DNA of 64,000 bases from Lentilactobacillus sp. SPB1-3 (GTDB lineage: Bacteria > Bacillota > Bacilli > Lactobacillales > Lactobacillaceae), in contig NZ_CP168151.1 of assembly GCF_026913205.2 (NCBI RefSeq), forward strand, positions 496,001 to 560,000, given 5' to 3'. Shown one piece after another: positions 41,669 through 53,174 of this stretch. The notes beneath the pieces were generated by a model. It saw only the letters and a program-made list of their open reading frames with translations. It had not been told where the DNA came from and ran no database searches. How positions within the stretch are numbered: the stretch's first letter is position 1; each line of letters begins with the position of its first letter. Both the position numbers and the translations under genes were made by a program.

Positions 41669-44600
41669 GTGGTCGATGTTAACAAATTCGAAAGTATGCA
41701 GATTGGTCTAGCATCTCCTGATAAGATCCGTAGTTGGTCATATGGTGAAGTTAAGAAGCCAGAAACAATCAACTATCGGACTTTAAAGCCTGAAAAAGAT
41801 GGGCTTTTTGATGAAAGAATTTTTGGACCTACCAAGGACTGGGAATGTGCTTGTGGTAAGTACAAGCGTATTCGTTACAAGGGAATTGTCTGTGACCGAT
41901 GTGGTGTTGAAGTGACTCGTTCAAAAGTTCGTCGTGAACGAATGGGTCATATCGAATTAGCTGCACCAGTAACTCACATTTGGTACTTCAAAGGAATTCC
42001 TAGCCGAATGGGACTTGTACTTGATATGAGCCCTCGTGCCCTTGAAGAAATTATTTACTTTGCTTCATACGTTGTTACTGACTCAGGTAACACACCAATG
42101 GAAAACAAACAATTGCTTTCAGAACGTGAATACCGCGATAAGAAGCAAGAGTATGGTCCTCGTTTCGAGGCTCAAATTGGTGCCGAAGCAATTAAGACAT
42201 TATTGAAGAATGTTGATGTTAAAAAAGAAGTTGAAGAACTTAAAGAAGAACTTAAAGATGCAACCGGTCAGAAACGAACTCGTGCTGTAAGACGTTTGGA
42301 CATCTTGGAAGCTTTCGTTAATTCAAATAACGATCTTTCATGGATGGTAATGGATACAGTACCAGTTATTCCGCCTGACTTACGTCCAATGGTTCAACTT
42401 GAAGGTGGTCGGTTTGCTACTTCTGACTTGAACGATTTATATCGTCGAGTTATTAACCGTAACAACCGTCTTAAGAGATTACTTGATCTTAATGCTCCTG
42501 GAATTATCGTTCAAAACGAAAAGCGGATGTTACAAGAAGCCGTTGATGCTTTGATTGATAATGGTCGTCGTGGCCGTCCAGTTGCTGGTCCTGGTAACCG
42601 TCCACTTAAGTCACTTTCACACATGCTTAAAGGTAAGCAAGGACGTTTCCGTCAAAACTTACTTGGTAAGCGTGTTGACTATTCAGGTCGTTCAGTTATT
42701 GATGTTGGACCTAACTTGAAGATGAACCAAATGGGTCTTCCAGTGCCTATGGCTATGGAATTATTCAAACCTTTCATTATGAAAGAGTTGGTTGGTCGTA
42801 ATTTAGCTTCTAACATTAAAAATGCCAAGCGAAAGATCGAACGTCAAGATGACGATGTATTTAGTGTCTTAGAGGACGTTATTAAAGAACATCCAGTTCT
42901 ATTAAACCGGGCCCCTACACTTCACCGTTTAGGTATTCAAGCATTCGAACCAGTTCTAGTATCTGGTAAAGCAATGCGTTTGCATCCACTTGTGTGTGAA
43001 GCTTATAATGCCGATTTTGATGGTGACCAAATGGCCATTCACGTTCCTTTATCTGATGAAGCTCAAGCTGAATCTCGCTTGTTAATGCTTGCTGCTGGCC
43101 ACATCCTTGCTCCTAATGATGGAAAACCAGTGGTTGTTCCTTCACAAGATATGGTTATCGGTAACTACTATCTTACGATGGAAGAAGTTAACAAGATTGG
43201 TGAGGGAATGATCTTTAATTCTCCTGCTGAAGCTGATTTAGCATTCAGAAATGGATTAGTTCATTGGCATACTAGAGTTGGTATCAAAGTTGCTGCTTAC
43301 CCTAACAAGCCATTTACTGATGATCAAAAAGATAAGATTATGGTTACATCTGTTGGTAAGATTTTATTTAACCAAATCTTGCCAGAAGGTTTCCCATACT
43401 TGAATGAACCAACTGATACTAATATCAGTGGTTACATTGATGACAAGTATTTCTTGGAACCAGGCGAAGATATTCATGAGCATCTTAAGGATGCTGAAAT
43501 AGTTCTTCCATTTAAGAAGGGCTTCCTAAGTGATGTTATCGCTGAAGTTTACAAGCAATACAAAGTTACCGAAACTTCACTTCTTCTTGATAGAATGAAG
43601 GACTTAGGTTACGATGACTCTACTAAATCAGGTCTTACTGTCGGAATCGTGGATGTTACTGAACTTCCCGACAAGCAAGAAATCATTGATGACGCACATA
43701 AGAAGGTTGGCATGGTTACTAAACAATTCCGTCGTGGATTGATTACTGACCAAGAACGTTATGAACGAGTAATTGGTATCTGGAATGATGCTAAGGATGA
43801 CATTCAAGACCGTCTTATGAAGAACTTCGATCCACAAAACCCTATCTATATGATGAGTGATTCTGGAGCTCGTGGTAACGTTTCTAACTTTACTCAGCTT
43901 GCCGGAATGCGTGGATTGATGGCTGCTCCTAATGGTGAAATCATGGAATTACCTATCACTGCGAACTTCCGTGAGGGACTTTCTGTTTTGGAAATGTTCA
44001 TTTCTACCCATGGTGCTCGTAAAGGTATGACTGATACGGCCCTTAAGACTGCCAACTCTGGTTACTTGACTCGTCGTCTAGTTGATGTGGCTCAAGACGT
44101 TATTGTTCGTGAAAAAGACTGTGGTACCGATCGTGGTCTTACTATCAGTGAAATTACTGATGGTAACGAATTAATTGAATCATTGTATGACCGAATCGTT
44201 GGTCGTTATGCATTGAAGTCTGTTAAGAACCCTAAGACAGGCGATGTAATCGTTCCTGCTGGTGTGATGATTGATGAAGCAATGGGACAAGCAATTGTCG
44301 ATGCTGGAATCAAAGAAGTTACTATTCGTTCTGCATTTACTTGTAACACTGTTCATGGTGTCTGTGAGAAATGTTATGGTCGTAACATGGCTACTGGTGA
44401 CGAGGTTGAAGTTGGTGAAGCAGTTGGTACTGTTGCTGCTCAATCAATCGGTGAACCTGGTACTCAATTAACCATGCGTAACTTCCATACCGGTGGTGTT
44501 GCTGGTAACGCTGATATTACCCAAGGACTTCCTCGAGTTCAAGAAATTGTTGAAGCTCGTAACCCTAAAGGTAAAGCAGAGATTACTGAAGTTACTGGTA

Positions 44601-45316
44601 CAGTTGAGTCAATTGAAGAAAATCCTGCCGAAAGAACTAAAGAGATTACTATTAAGGGTGAATCTGATACCAGAACTTACACTGTTCCTATGACTGCTCG
44701 AATGAGAGTGGCCGAAGGTGATTACATTCACCGTGGTGCAGCACTTAATGAAGGTTCAATTGATCCTAAGGAACTTCTTAAAGTTCGGGACGTTCTTTCT
44801 ACTGAAAACTACTTGCTCCATGAAGTTCAAAATGTCTACCGTAAACAAGGTGTGGAAGTTTCTGATAAGCATGTGGAAATCATGGTTAGACAGATGCTTC
44901 GTAAGGTTAGAATCATGGATCCTGGTGATACTGACGTTCTTCCTGGTACTTTGATGGACATTAATGACTTTAAGGAAAGCAACGCAGATGCAGTTATTTC
45001 TGGTGCAGTTCCAGCTACTGCTAGACCTGTTCTTCTTGGTATTACTAAGGCCGCTCTTGAAACTAATAGTTTCTTGTCAGCTGCTTCATTCCAGGAAACA
45101 ACTAGAGTTCTTACTGATGCTGCTATTCGTGGTAAGAATGATCCACTTGTTGGACTTAAAGAAAATGTTATCATTGGTAAGCTAATTCCTGCCGGAACTG
45201 GTATGGGAGATTACCGTGGTATTAAACCTGAAGAAACTGGTGATTCATCAACTGATGGTGTTTATTCAATCAGTGAACTTGAAGAAAAAATGAAAGCCGA
45301 AGAACAAGGTAAGTAA
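41669..45316 (+). CDS. rpoC: DNA-directed RNA polymerase subunit beta'
   Basis: Beta' subunit, 1215 residues, start GTG at 41669 with GGGAGG upstream. The N-terminal zinc site [20 protein letters not shown] and the catalytic magnesium loop NADFDGD (about 447-453) are present. The second zinc site is formed by CGTDRG and [13 protein letters not shown]. The trigger-loop region includes [20 protein letters not shown]. It follows rpoB by 15 nt and is closed by a strong terminator. The length is typical of Lactobacillales, lacking the large insertions of proteobacteria. Confidence 0.97.
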   Translation: MVDVNKFESMQIGLASPDKIRSWSYGEVKKPETINYRTLKPEKDGLFDERIFGPTKDWECACGKYKRIRYKGIVCDRCGVEVTRSKVRRERMGHIELAAPVTHIWYFKGIPSRMGLVLDMSPRALEEIIYFASYVVTDSGNTPMENKQLLSEREYRDKKQEYGPRFEAQIGAEAIKTLLKNVDVKKEVEELKEELKDATGQKRTRAVRRLDILEAFVNSNNDLSWMVMDTVPVIPPDLRPMVQLEGGRFATSDLNDLYRRVINRNNRLKRLLDLNAPGIIVQNEKRMLQEAVDALIDNGRRGRPVAGPGNRPLKSLSHMLKGKQGRFRQNLLGKRVDYSGRSVIDVGPNLKMNQMGLPVPMAMELFKPFIMKELVGRNLASNIKNAKRKIERQDDDVFSVLEDVIKEHPVLLNRAPTLHRLGIQAFEPVLVSGKAMRLHPLVCEAYNADFDGDQMAIHVPLSDEAQAESRLLMLAAGHILAPNDGKPVVVPSQDMVIGNYYLTMEEVNKIGEGMIFNSPAEADLAFRNGLVHWHTRVGIKVAAYPNKPFTDDQKDKIMVTSVGKILFNQILPEGFPYLNEPTDTNISGYIDDKYFLEPGEDIHEHLKDAEIVLPFKKGFLSDVIAEVYKQYKVTETSLLLDRMKDLGYDDSTKSGLTVGIVDVTELPDKQEIIDDAHKKVGMVTKQFRRGLITDQERYERVIGIWNDAKDDIQDRLMKNFDPQNPIYMMSDSGARGNVSNFTQLAGMRGLMAAPNGEIMELPITANFREGLSVLEMFISTHGARKGMTDTALKTANSGYLTRRLVDVAQDVIVREKDCGTDRGLTISEITDGNELIESLYDRIVGRYALKSVKNPKTGDVIVPAGVMIDEAMGQAIVDAGIKEVTIRSAFTCNTVHGVCEKCYGRNMATGDEVEVGEAVGTVAAQSIGEPGTQLTMRNFHTGGVAGNADITQGLPRVQEIVEARNPKGKAEITEVTGTVESIEENPAERTKEITIKGESDTRTYTVPMTARMRVAEGDYIHRGAALNEGSIDPKELLKVRDVLSTENYLLHEVQNVYRKQGVEVSDKHVEIMVRQMLRKVRIMDPGDTDVLPGTLMDINDFKESNADAVISGAVPATARPVLLGITKAALETNSFLSAASFQETTRVLTDAAIRGKNDPLVGLKENVIIGKLIPAGTGMGDYRGIKPEETGDSSTDGVYSISELEEKMKAEEQGK

Positions 45317-45334
45317 TTTATAAAGTGCTTCTTA

Positions 45335-45368
45335 AAAAAGGTATCGAGTTAATCTCGATACCTTTTTT
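45335..45368. terminator. Bidirectional terminator after rpoC and comC
   Basis: GGTATCGAG / CTCGATACC flanked by A6 and T6, usable in both directions by the convergent genes. Confidence 0.93.
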
Positions 45369-45377
45369 GTTTGGTTT

Positions 45378-46064
45378 TTATTTTATGAAACAATGGAATA
45401 GATGACTGATCCAGTAAGCGAATGCTAGAAAAGGTATGAAAGCCAGCTTCATTTGATAATTGTTATGGATTAGAAGGTAAAATAAAGCCATGACGCATGC
45501 TATAAAAACCACGATAATGGTGGAATTGACTCCAATTAATATAACTAAGGCACCACAAAATTCTATATCGGCATTGCCGATGGACTTTTCTTGATGATTT
45601 ATTAGCAGTAAAACAAGTGTTAGTACAATGGTTATTACGAGATATAGAAGCCTAGGGTGTCCAAGGATGATGCAAATCACACTAAAAAATATTAAGAAAC
45701 AACGACTGACCTGCGTATCCTCTAAATCATCTAAACTGAGATATAACATGTTTATGCCTATTACTATTTCATCGAGCGGGGAGGGCTGAAATGCTGCAAT
45801 CACAAATAAACAACCTAGAAAAATCTCTGAAATAAAACTTGTCCGATCTATCAATTCATGACAATGTTTACATTTACCTTTTAAAAAGATGTAACTGAAT
45901 ATCGGAATCAACTCTATAAATTCCAAGTAGTTTTTACAGTTGTCACAGTGAGATTTGGGATAAATTATTGATTCACTACGATGACTCCGAACGGTAACTA
46001 CAGATAAAAAAGATGCTGATGAACTGCCCAGCATAAATAAAATTATTAAGTAAAAAACATTCAT
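45378..46064 (-). CDS. comC: Prepilin peptidase (A24 family, ComC-like)
   Basis: A 228-residue membrane aspartic protease that would cleave and methylate competence pilins. The N-terminal domain carries the zinc-binding pairs Cys40-x2-Cys43 and Cys65-x2-Cys68; about six spans follow. The candidate catalytic Asp are in LDDLEDT (112-116) and GNAD (163-166). The family norm is GxGD, so the first glycine pair is altered (Ala165 for Gly). Two-domain organisation and the start SSSASFLSVVTVRSHRSES support the assignment. It sits on the minus strand between rpoC and rpsL, interrupting the polymerase-to-str order. GGAGGGA precedes the ATG. Confidence 0.88.
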   Translation of the reverse strand: MNVFYLIILFMLGSSSASFLSVVTVRSHRSESIIYPKSHCDNCKNYLEFIELIPIFSYIFLKGKCKHCHELIDRTSFISEIFLGCLFVIAAFQPSPLDEIVIGINMLYLSLDDLEDTQVSRCFLIFFSVICIILGHPRLLYLVITIVLTLVLLLINHQEKSIGNADIEFCGALVILIGVNSTIIVVFIACVMALFYLLIHNNYQMKLAFIPFLAFAYWISHLFHCFIK

Positions 46065-46215
46065 GTAAAGTCCCTCCGTTAGTTAATTACGGAAGAAAAC
46101 AAAAATGTATTCTATATTGACATAAATCAATCCACATGATAAATTATACAAGGTGCTTTTTGTAACAGGTTTCTGAATTGATCAGACATGCTGACTGTTC
46201 TGGCAAAAAGTGTTG

Positions 46216-46253
46216 GGCGGTACACATTCTTTTTTACATAAAAAAGAACCGCC
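46216..46253. repeat. Inverted repeat upstream of rpsL
   Basis: TTCTTTTTT-ACAT-AAAAAAGAA (46227-46248) within outer arms GGCGG / CCGCC. The stem is long but has no T-run after it on the plus strand. It lies just before a -10-like TATACT (46267-46272) and may be a leader structure or regulatory site. Confidence 0.5.
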
Positions 46254-46304
46254 TGGATGTGTGGACTATACTATAAATGATATTTGTGAAAGGAGACTTT
46301 TTAG

Positions 46305-46718
46305 ATGCCTACAATTAACCAATTGGTTCGTAAAGGACGTAAATCTAGAAGTTCTAAATCAGATGCACCAGCTTTAAACTATGCTTATAACTCTTACAAG
46401 AAGAAGCAAGTTAACGTACCTGCTCCTCAAAAGCGTGGGGTTGCTACCCGTGTCGGTACTATGACACCAAAGAAGCCTAACTCTGCTTTACGTAAGTATG
46501 CTCGTGTTCGTCTATCAAACTTGATCGAAGTTACTGCTTATATTCCAGGTATTGGACACAACTTGCAAGAACATAGTGTTGTTCTTATTCGTGGAGGCCG
46601 TGTTAAAGATTTACCTGGTGTTCGTTATCACGTTATTCGTGGTGCCCTCGATACTGCCGGTGTTACAGATCGTCGTAAGAGTCGTTCTAAATACGGTACA
46701 AAGAAGCCTAAAGAATAA
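46305..46718 (+). CDS. rpsL: 30S ribosomal protein S12 (uS12)
   Basis: Decoding-centre protein, 137 residues. [15 protein letters not shown] carries the wild-type lysine equivalent to position 43 of E. coli, and [14 protein letters not shown] the lysine equivalent to 88; both are the streptomycin-sensitive form. AAAGGAG precedes the ATG. First gene of the str operon (rpsL-rpsG-fusA). tuf is not part of this operon. Confidence 0.98.
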   Translation: MPTINQLVRKGRKSRSSKSDAPALNYAYNSYKKKQVNVPAPQKRGVATRVGTMTPKKPNSALRKYARVRLSNLIEVTAYIPGIGHNLQEHSVVLIRGGRVKDLPGVRYHVIRGALDTAGVTDRRKSRSKYGTKKPKE

Positions 46719-46772
46719 TATCTATTCGATTAATTCAAATTAAGTTCTATCTATTAATAGGAGGATAACGAA

Positions 46773-47243
46773 ATGCCTAGAAAAGGAAATGTTCAAAAGA
46801 GAGAAGTACTTCCAGATCCAATGTACAACTCTAAATTGGTTACTCGCTTGATTAACCGTATGATGTTAGACGGTAAGCGAGGAACTTCTGCAAAGATTCT
46901 ATATGCAGCGTTCGATATGATTAAAGAAGAAACTGGTAACGAACCAGTTGAAGTGTTTGAAGAAGCTATGAAGAACGTTATGCCTGTACTTGAAGTTAAG
47001 GCACGTCGTGTTGGTGGATCAAACTACCAAGTTCCAATCGAAGTTCGTCCAGATCGTCGTACTACACTTGGTCTTCGTTGGATCGTTAACTATGCTCGTC
47101 TTCGTGGCGAACATACTATGACTGAACGTCTTGCACGTGAAATCATGGATGCTGCTAACAATACTGGTGCAGCTGTTAAGAAACGTGAAGATACTCATAA
47201 GATGGCTGAAGCCAACCGTGCATTCGCACATTACCGTTGGTAA
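46773..47243 (+). CDS. rpsG: 30S ribosomal protein S7 (uS7)
   Basis: Primary 16S rRNA-binding protein that nucleates the 30S head, 156 residues, the standard length. [19 protein letters not shown] and the C-terminal [21 protein letters not shown] are diagnostic. TAGGAGG lies 9 nt before the ATG. It follows rpsL after 54 nt. In E. coli S7 represses the str operon; no S7 target is obvious here. Confidence 0.98.
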   Translation: MPRKGNVQKREVLPDPMYNSKLVTRLINRMMLDGKRGTSAKILYAAFDMIKEETGNEPVEVFEEAMKNVMPVLEVKARRVGGSNYQVPIEVRPDRRTTLGLRWIVNYARLRGEHTMTERLAREIMDAANNTGAAVKKREDTHKMAEANRAFAHYRW

Positions 47244-47274
47244 TAATCACATACCATTGCTAATATTTTTTAGG

Positions 47275-47297
47275 ACGGCGGTCGCTAGGCCGTTTTT
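47275..47297 (+). terminator. Weak terminator-like hairpin between rpsG and fusA
   Basis: ACGGC / GCCGT with an 9-nt loop and five T. It may lower fusA transcription relative to the ribosomal proteins or simply be an mRNA processing structure. Confidence 0.4.
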
Positions 47298-47334
47298 CCT
47301 GTAAATACGCACGATTTTCGAAAGGAGTTACACA

Positions 47335-49437
47335 ATGGCAAACAAACGAGAGTTTCCGCTAGAAAGAACTCGTAACATCGGTATCATGGCGCATATCGAT
47401 GCTGGTAAAACAACAACTACTGAACGCATCTTGTACTATACCGGTAAAATTCACAAAATTGGTGAAACCCATGACGGTGCTTCACAAATGGACTGGATGG
47501 ACCAAGAACAAGAACGTGGTATCACTATTACATCTGCCGCAACAACTGCTGCATGGAAAGACCACCGTATCAACATTATTGATACCCCAGGACACGTGGA
47601 CTTCACTATTGAAGTTGAACGTTCACTTCGTGTTCTTGATGGTGCCGTAGCTGTTCTTGATGCACAAGCTGGTGTCGAACCTCAAACTGAAACTGTTTGG
47701 CGTCAAGCATCAGATTACAGTGTTCCAAGAATTGTTTTTGCAAACAAGATGGACAAGATGGGTGCTGACTTTGACTTTTCTGTTCAATCACTTCGTGACC
47801 GTTTACAAGCTAACGCTTTGGCAATTCAAATGCCTATCGGTGCTGAAGATGACTTTGAAGGAGTTATTGACCTTGTTGAAATGAAGGCTGATATCTACGA
47901 CGAAGACGAACTTGGTTCAGAATGGGATACTGTTGATATTCCTGATGAATACAAAGAAGAAGCTGAAAAGCGTCGTGCACAAATGTTAGAACAATTAGCT
48001 GACATTGACGATGACATTATGGAAAAGTACTTGGATGGTAAGGAAATTTCAGAAGATGAAATTAAAGCTGCTATCCGTAAGGGTACTTTAAGCTTGGAAT
48101 TGTTCCCAGTTCTTGCTGGTTCAGCATTTAAGAACAAGGGTGTTCAAATGATGCTTGATGCAGTTGTTGATTACTTGCCATCACCATTAGATGTTAAGCC
48201 ATACAACGCTACTGATCCTACAACTGATGAAACAGTTGAATTGGTTGCCGGTGACGACAAACCATTCGCTGCCTTAGCATTTAAGGTTGCTACTGATCCT
48301 TTCGTTGGTCGTTTAACATTTATCCGTGTATATCAAGGTACTCTTGAATCAGGATCATATGTTCTTAACTCAACTAAGGACAAACGTGAACGTGTTGGTC
48401 GTTTGCTACAAATGCATTCAAACCAACGTCAAGAAATTCCTGAAGTATTCTCAGGTGATATTGCCGCTGCCATTGGTTTGAAGAATACCACTACTGGTGA
48501 TTCTTTAACTGATCCAGATCATCCACTTCACTTGGAATCAATGGAATTCCCTGACCCAGTTATCCAGGTAGCCGTTGAACCTAAGTCAAAGGCTGACCAA
48601 GATAAGATGGATGTTGCTCTTCAAAAGCTTGCTGAAGAAGATCCTTCATTCCATGCTGAAACTAACCCTGAAACTGGTGAAACTATTATCGCCGGAATGG
48701 GTGAACTTCATTTGGATATCATCGTTGACCGTATGAAACGTGAATTTAACGTTGAAGCTACTATCGGTGCTCCACAAGTTTCTTATCGTGAAGCCTTCAC
48801 TAAGGATGTTCAAGCTCAAGGTAAGTTTGTTCGTCAATCTGGTGGTAAAGGTCAATATGGTGATGTTTGGGTTGAATTCTCACCTAACGAAGAAGGAAAA
48901 GGATTCGAGTTCGAAGATGCCATCGTTGGTGGTGTTGTTCCTCGTGAATACATTCCTTCAGTTGAACAAGGTTTGAGAGAAGCTATGAACAATGGTGTTC
49001 TTGCCGGATATCCATTGGTAGACTTGAAAGCCAAATTGTATGATGGTAGTTACCATGATGTCGATTCTAGTGAAGCTGCCTTTAAGGTTGCTGCTTCAAT
49101 CGCATTGCGTGAAGCTGCTAAGAAAGCTGCTCCAGTTATTCTTGAACCAATCATGAAGGTTGAAGTTCGTGTACCAGAAGAGTACATGGGTGATATCATG
49201 GGTCAAATTACTGCACGTCGTGGTCGTGTTGAAGGTATGGAAGCTGTTGCTGGTTCAGAAGAAATTCATGCTTTTGTTCCTCTTTCAGAAATGTTTGGTT
49301 ATGCAACTACTTTACGTTCTGCATCACAAGGTCGTGGTACATTTACTATGACATTTGATCATTACGAAGCAGTTCCTAAGAGCATTCAAGAAGAAATCAT
49401 CAAGAAGAATGGCGGAAACGCATCTTCAGAAGATTAA
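47335..49437 (+). CDS. fusA: Elongation factor G
   Basis: Translocase GTPase, 700 residues. G1 AHIDAGKTT (19-27), switch [13 protein letters not shown]3 DTPGHVD, G4 NKMDK; domain IV contains [14 protein letters not shown] and the C-terminus [13 protein letters not shown]. Fusidic-acid contact regions appear ordinary. GAAAGGAG lies upstream of the ATG. Last gene of the str operon, followed by a strong terminator. Confidence 0.98.
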   Translation: MANKREFPLERTRNIGIMAHIDAGKTTTTERILYYTGKIHKIGETHDGASQMDWMDQEQERGITITSAATTAAWKDHRINIIDTPGHVDFTIEVERSLRVLDGAVAVLDAQAGVEPQTETVWRQASDYSVPRIVFANKMDKMGADFDFSVQSLRDRLQANALAIQMPIGAEDDFEGVIDLVEMKADIYDEDELGSEWDTVDIPDEYKEEAEKRRAQMLEQLADIDDDIMEKYLDGKEISEDEIKAAIRKGTLSLELFPVLAGSAFKNKGVQMMLDAVVDYLPSPLDVKPYNATDPTTDETVELVAGDDKPFAALAFKVATDPFVGRLTFIRVYQGTLESGSYVLNSTKDKRERVGRLLQMHSNQRQEIPEVFSGDIAAAIGLKNTTTGDSLTDPDHPLHLESMEFPDPVIQVAVEPKSKADQDKMDVALQKLAEEDPSFHAETNPETGETIIAGMGELHLDIIVDRMKREFNVEATIGAPQVSYREAFTKDVQAQGKFVRQSGGKGQYGDVWVEFSPNEEGKGFEFEDAIVGGVVPREYIPSVEQGLREAMNNGVLAGYPLVDLKAKLYDGSYHDVDSSEAAFKVAASIALREAAKKAAPVILEPIMKVEVRVPEEYMGDIMGQITARRGRVEGMEAVAGSEEIHAFVPLSEMFGYATTLRSASQGRGTFTMTFDHYEAVPKSIQEEIIKKNGGNASSED

Positions 49438-49444
49438 TTTTTCT

Positions 49445-49475
49445 AAAACGATGGGCTTTGTGCCCATCGTTTTTT
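49445..49475 (+). terminator. Terminator of the str operon
   Basis: AACGATGGGC / GCCCATCGTT with loop TTTGT and six T. Confidence 0.93.
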
Positions 49476-49524
49476 ATTTGCGATGACAAAAATATTACAA
49501 ATTGTATTTTATCAATAATAAGCC

Positions 49525-49553
49525 TTGTCAGAAGGCAGGTTTTCTTGTACACT
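49525..49553 (+). promoter_or_regulatory. Promoter of the S10-spc-alpha operon
   Basis: TTGTCA (49525-49530), a 17-bp spacer and TACACT (49548-49553). The start near 49560 gives a leader of about 150 nt that contains GC-rich segments (GGATGCTTTGCCATGGATGC) and could be a ribosomal-protein-binding leader. Confidence 0.7.
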
Positions 49554-49712
49554 ATTCAAGTAATTGTTTTTAACGGGTTACTATGCTCAAAAAATGATAC
49601 ATGATAGCTTTGATGTGAAAGGTTGCGACACACCCGGATGCTTTGCCATGGATGCGGCGGTAATTTTCACGGAGTTAGTCATATTTTTAAAATAGACGAA
49701 GGAGGGAACACA

Positions 49713-50021
49713 ATGGCAAAACAAAAGATTCGTATTCGCTTAAAGGCATATGAACATCGTATTTTAGATCAATCAGCAGAAAAGATCGTTGCTACGGCAG
49801 AAAGAACTGGAGCTACAATTTCAGGTCCAATTCCATTGCCAACAGAACGTACTATCTATACTGTTTTAAGTTCACCACATAAGTTTAAAGATGCTCGTGA
49901 ACAATTTGAAATCTTGACGCATAAGCGTTTAATCGATATTACAAATCCAACACCAAAGACAGTTGACTCATTAATGAAGCTTGACTTACCTAGTGGTGTG
50001 GATATTGAAATTAAGCTATAA
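49713..50021 (+). CDS. rpsJ: 30S ribosomal protein S10 (uS10)
   Basis: 102 residues, normal length, also the antitermination factor NusE. The family start [19 protein letters not shown] is clear. The ATG at 49713 follows GAAGGAGGG; a longer in-frame ORF upstream encodes non-conserved residues in the leader and is rejected. First gene of a block of 28 genes reaching rplQ. Confidence 0.98.
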   Translation: MAKQKIRIRLKAYEHRILDQSAEKIVATAERTGATISGPIPLPTERTIYTVLSSPHKFKDAREQFEILTHKRLIDITNPTPKTVDSLMKLDLPSGVDIEIKL

Positions 50022-50049
50022 AAATTATATTTAAATTGGAGGTGTACTC

Positions 50050-50682
50050 ATGACCAAAAAAGGAATCTTAGGAAAGAAAGTTGGAATGACCCAAGTATTC
50101 ACAGACAATGGTGAATTAGTTCCCGTTACAGTTGTTGAAGTTAGTCCTAACGTTGTTATGCAAGTTAAGACTGCCGAAACTGACGGTTACGATGCTATTC
50201 AATTGGGTTATGCAGACAAACGCGCTGTGCTTGCAAACAATCCAGCAGAAGGTCATGCAAAGAAGGCAAAAACTACTCCTAAGCGCTTCATGAAAGAAAT
50301 CAGAGATGTTGAGCTAGGAGATTACGAATTATCAGGTGAAGTTAAGGCTGACATCTTTGAACCAGGAGACATCGTTGATGTAACTGGTATTACTAAGGGT
50401 CATGGATACCAAGGTAACGTTCATAAAGATGGTCAACGTCGTGGACCTGAAACTCATGGTTCTCGTTATCACCGTCGTCCAGGTTCATTAGGACCAATCA
50501 TTAACCGTGTTGCACCAGGTATGAAACTTCCAGGTAGAATGGGTAACAAGACTGTTACTATTCAAAACCTTGAAGTTGTTCGCACTGATGTAGACAACAA
50601 TGTGATCTTGATCAAAGGTAACGTACCTGGAGCAAACAAGTCATACATTACAATTAAGACCGCTGCCCGCGGTACAAAATAA
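50050..50682 (+). CDS. rplC: 50S ribosomal protein L3 (uL3)
   Basis: 210 residues. The N-terminus [25 protein letters not shown] and the central loop reaching the peptidyl transferase centre ([19 protein letters not shown]) are conserved. Early-assembling 23S rRNA protein. Start 28 nt after rpsJ with GGAGGTG upstream. Confidence 0.98.
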   Translation: MTKKGILGKKVGMTQVFTDNGELVPVTVVEVSPNVVMQVKTAETDGYDAIQLGYADKRAVLANNPAEGHAKKAKTTPKRFMKEIRDVELGDYELSGEVKADIFEPGDIVDVTGITKGHGYQGNVHKDGQRRGPETHGSRYHRRPGSLGPIINRVAPGMKLPGRMGNKTVTIQNLEVVRTDVDNNVILIKGNVPGANKSYITIKTAARGTK

Positions 50683-50702
50683 TTGAAGGGAGGCAACCAT
50701 AA

Positions 50703-51326
50703 ATGACTGATGTAGCATTATATAAACAAGATGGAAGTAAGAACGGTAATGTTTCATTAAACGACGCTATCTTTGGTATTGAACCAAACGAAAACGTAGT
50801 TTTTGATACAATCTTAATGCAACGTGCTTCAATGCGCCAAGGAACTCACGCTGTTAAGAACCGTTCAGCCGTTCGCGGTGGTGGTAAGAAGCCATGGCGT
50901 CAAAAAGGTACTGGTAGAGCTCGTCAAGGATCAATTCGTTCACCACAATGGCGTGGCGGTGGAATTGTCTTTGGACCTACTCCACGTTCATACGCATACC
51001 ATTTACCACGTAAAGTAACTCGTTTGGCATTGAAGTCAGTATTATCTGCAAAAGTTGCAGATGACAAATTCTTAGTTCTTGATGCTCTTGCATTTGATGC
51101 ACCAAAGACAAAGGAATTCGCTGAAATGTTAAACAAGTTGGAAGTTGCAACTAAGACATTGGTAGTTTTGGAAGACGACAACGAAAAAGCATTGTTATCT
51201 GCTCGCAATCTTAAAAACGTTAAAGTCGTTCCTGCAAAGGGAGTTAACGTACTTGATGTTGCTAACAGCGACAAAGTCGTTATTACAAAAGCTGCCCTTT
51301 CTCAAGTAGAGGAGGTGCTCGCATAA
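50703..51326 (+). CDS. rplD: 50S ribosomal protein L4 (uL4)
   Basis: 207 residues. The extended loop lining the exit tunnel, [21 protein letters not shown], is wild-type in appearance, so no macrolide-resistance insertion is seen. In E. coli L4 represses its own operon through the S10 leader. GGGAGG precedes the ATG, and the stop codon overlaps the rplW start (TAATG). Confidence 0.98.
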   Translation: MTDVALYKQDGSKNGNVSLNDAIFGIEPNENVVFDTILMQRASMRQGTHAVKNRSAVRGGGKKPWRQKGTGRARQGSIRSPQWRGGGIVFGPTPRSYAYHLPRKVTRLALKSVLSAKVADDKFLVLDALAFDAPKTKEFAEMLNKLEVATKTLVVLEDDNEKALLSARNLKNVKVVPAKGVNVLDVANSDKVVITKAALSQVEEVLA

Positions 51327-51613
51327 TGGAATCACGTGATATTATTTTACGTCCCGTTATTACCGAAGAATCAACAAGTAAGATGGATGACAAAAAGTAC
51401 ACTTTCGACGTTGATGTACGAGCAACTAAGACCCAAGTGAAAAAAGCTATCGAAGATATTTTTGATGTTAAGGTTACTAAAGTTAACATTATGAATGTTA
51501 AAGGTAAGGAAAAACGCCAAGGTAGATACGTTGGATTCACTAAAAAGCGTCGTAAAGCAATCGTTAAGTTAACTGACGATTCAAAAGAAATTCAATTATT
51601 CGGTGAAGAATAA
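51326..51613 (+). CDS. rplW: 50S ribosomal protein L23 (uL23)
   Basis: 95 residues at the tunnel exit, docking site for SRP and trigger factor. [13 protein letters not shown] at the start and [20 protein letters not shown] are family features. Its ATG shares one base with the rplD stop, and GGAGGTG lies within rplD. Confidence 0.97.
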   Translation: MESRDIILRPVITEESTSKMDDKKYTFDVDVRATKTQVKKAIEDIFDVKVTKVNIMNVKGKEKRQGRYVGFTKKRRKAIVKLTDDSKEIQLFGEE

Positions 51614-51641
51614 AAAATACTTAATATAGGAGGGAAACATC

Positions 51642-52481
51642 TTGGGTATTAAGACATACAAGCCAACCAGTAATGGTAGACGTAACATGACTAGTCTTGA
51701 CTACAGTGATATCACTAAGTCAAAACCTGAAAAGTCATTGCTTGAATCAAAGAGCAAGACTGCTGGCCGTAACAACTATGGTCATATGACTGTTCGTCAC
51801 CGTGGTGGCGGAAATAAGAATCAATATCGTATTATTGATTTCAAACGTAATAAAGATGATATTACAGCTACTGTAAAAGCTATTGAATATGATCCAAACA
51901 GAACTGCTAACATTGCCCTTATCGTGTATGAAGATGGTATCAAAGCATACATCATCGCACCTAAAGGCTTGAAGGTAGGAGACAAAGTTGAATCAGGTCC
52001 TAATGCAGATATTAAGACTGGTAACACATTGCCACTTACTAACATTCCAGTTGGTTCAATTATTCATAACATCGAGCTTAAGCCTGGTAAGGGTGGACAA
52101 CTTGTTCGTTCTGCTGGTACATCAGCTCAATTATTAGGTCGTGACGGTAAATACGTTCTTGTTAGATTATCATCAGGTGAAGTTCGTATGATTCTTTCTG
52201 TTAACCGTGCCACAATTGGTGCAGTTGGTAATGAAGAACATGAACTTGTTAATGTTGGTAAAGCTGGACGTACTCGTTACAAGGGCCAACGTCCACACGT
52301 TCGTGGATCTGTAATGAACCCTAACGATCACCCTCATGGTGGTGGTGAAGGTAAAGCTCCAGTTGGTCTTCCATCACCATTATCACCATGGGGTAAGAAG
52401 ACAGTTGGTAAGAAGACTCGTTCTAAGAAGGCACGTTCAGATAAATTTATCGTTCGTCGTCGTAAAGGATCGAAGATGTAA
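51642..52481 (+). CDS. rplB: 50S ribosomal protein L2 (uL2)
   Basis: 279 residues. It contains [21 protein letters not shown] and, near the C-terminus, [18 protein letters not shown] with the conserved histidine implicated in peptidyl transfer. Starts with TTG at 51642 behind TAGGAGGG. Confidence 0.98.
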   Translation: MGIKTYKPTSNGRRNMTSLDYSDITKSKPEKSLLESKSKTAGRNNYGHMTVRHRGGGNKNQYRIIDFKRNKDDITATVKAIEYDPNRTANIALIVYEDGIKAYIIAPKGLKVGDKVESGPNADIKTGNTLPLTNIPVGSIIHNIELKPGKGGQLVRSAGTSAQLLGRDGKYVLVRLSSGEVRMILSVNRATIGAVGNEEHELVNVGKAGRTRYKGQRPHVRGSVMNPNDHPHGGGEGKAPVGLPSPLSPWGKKTVGKKTRSKKARSDKFIVRRRKGSKM

Positions 52482-52521
52482 TAATTAGCATTTAATGCAT
52501 GTCAACAGAGGAGGTCACAAA

Positions 52522-52797
52522 ATGAGTCGTAGCTTAAAAAAGGGACCATTCGCTGACGAGCACCTACTTAAGAAGGTTGATGCTCAGAAGGACCAAGAAA
52601 AGAAGTCTGTAATTAAGACTTGGTCTCGTCGTTCAACGATTTTCCCAAGTTTTATTGGATATACATTCGCAGTTTATGATGGACGTAAACATGTCCCAGT
52701 GTATGTTCAAGAAGACATGGTTGGTCATAAACTCGGTGAGTTTGTTCCAACACGTACTTTCCATGGTCACAGTGGTGACGATAAGAAAACTAAGTAA
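52522..52797 (+). CDS. rpsS: 30S ribosomal protein S19 (uS19)
   Basis: 91 residues, 30S head protein near the A site. [17 protein letters not shown] and [13 protein letters not shown] are typical. The ATG at 52522 lies 8 nt after AGGAGG; the upstream in-frame ATG at 52495 adds nine residues across that site and is rejected. Confidence 0.97.
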   Translation: MSRSLKKGPFADEHLLKKVDAQKDQEKKSVIKTWSRRSTIFPSFIGYTFAVYDGRKHVPVYVQEDMVGHKLGEFVPTRTFHGHSGDDKKTK

Positions 52798-52814
52798 AGC
52801 AAGGAGGATAACTA

Positions 52815-53171
52815 ATGGCTGAACAAGTTACATCAGCACAAGCAACTGCTAAAACTGTTCGTATTGCCGCTCGTAAGGTCCGCCTTGTAGTTGATCTTAT
52901 TAGAGGCAAGAATGTTGCTGAAGCAGCAGCTATCTTGGACTTCACACCTCGTGGAGCTTCACCAGTAGTAGCAAAAGTTTTAAAGTCTGCCGTTGCTAAT
53001 GCAGAAAACAATTTTGATTTAGACAGTGACAACTTGTATGTAAGTGAAGTCTTTGTCAACGAAGGACCTACGCTTAAGCGTTTCCGTCCTCGTGCCAAAG
53101 GATCTGCTTCACCAATCAACAAACGTACTAGTCACATTACGATCGTAGTTTCAGAAAAAGAGGAGGGATAA
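52815..53171 (+). CDS. rplV: 50S ribosomal protein L22 (uL22)
   Basis: 118 residues. The tunnel hairpin [20 protein letters not shown] is of ordinary length, so no macrolide-resistance duplication. AAGGAGG lies 7 nt before the ATG; 17 nt after rpsS. Confidence 0.97.
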   Translation: MAEQVTSAQATAKTVRIAARKVRLVVDLIRGKNVAEAAAILDFTPRGASPVVAKVLKSAVANAENNFDLDSDNLYVSEVFVNEGPTLKRFRPRAKGSASPINKRTSHITIVVSEKEEG

Positions 53172-53174
53172 CAC

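Noticed and set aside
49623-49712. In-frame N-terminal extension of rpsJ
   Set aside because: The extra 30 residues are not part of uS10, and the strong GAAGGAGGG lies right before the ATG at 49713.
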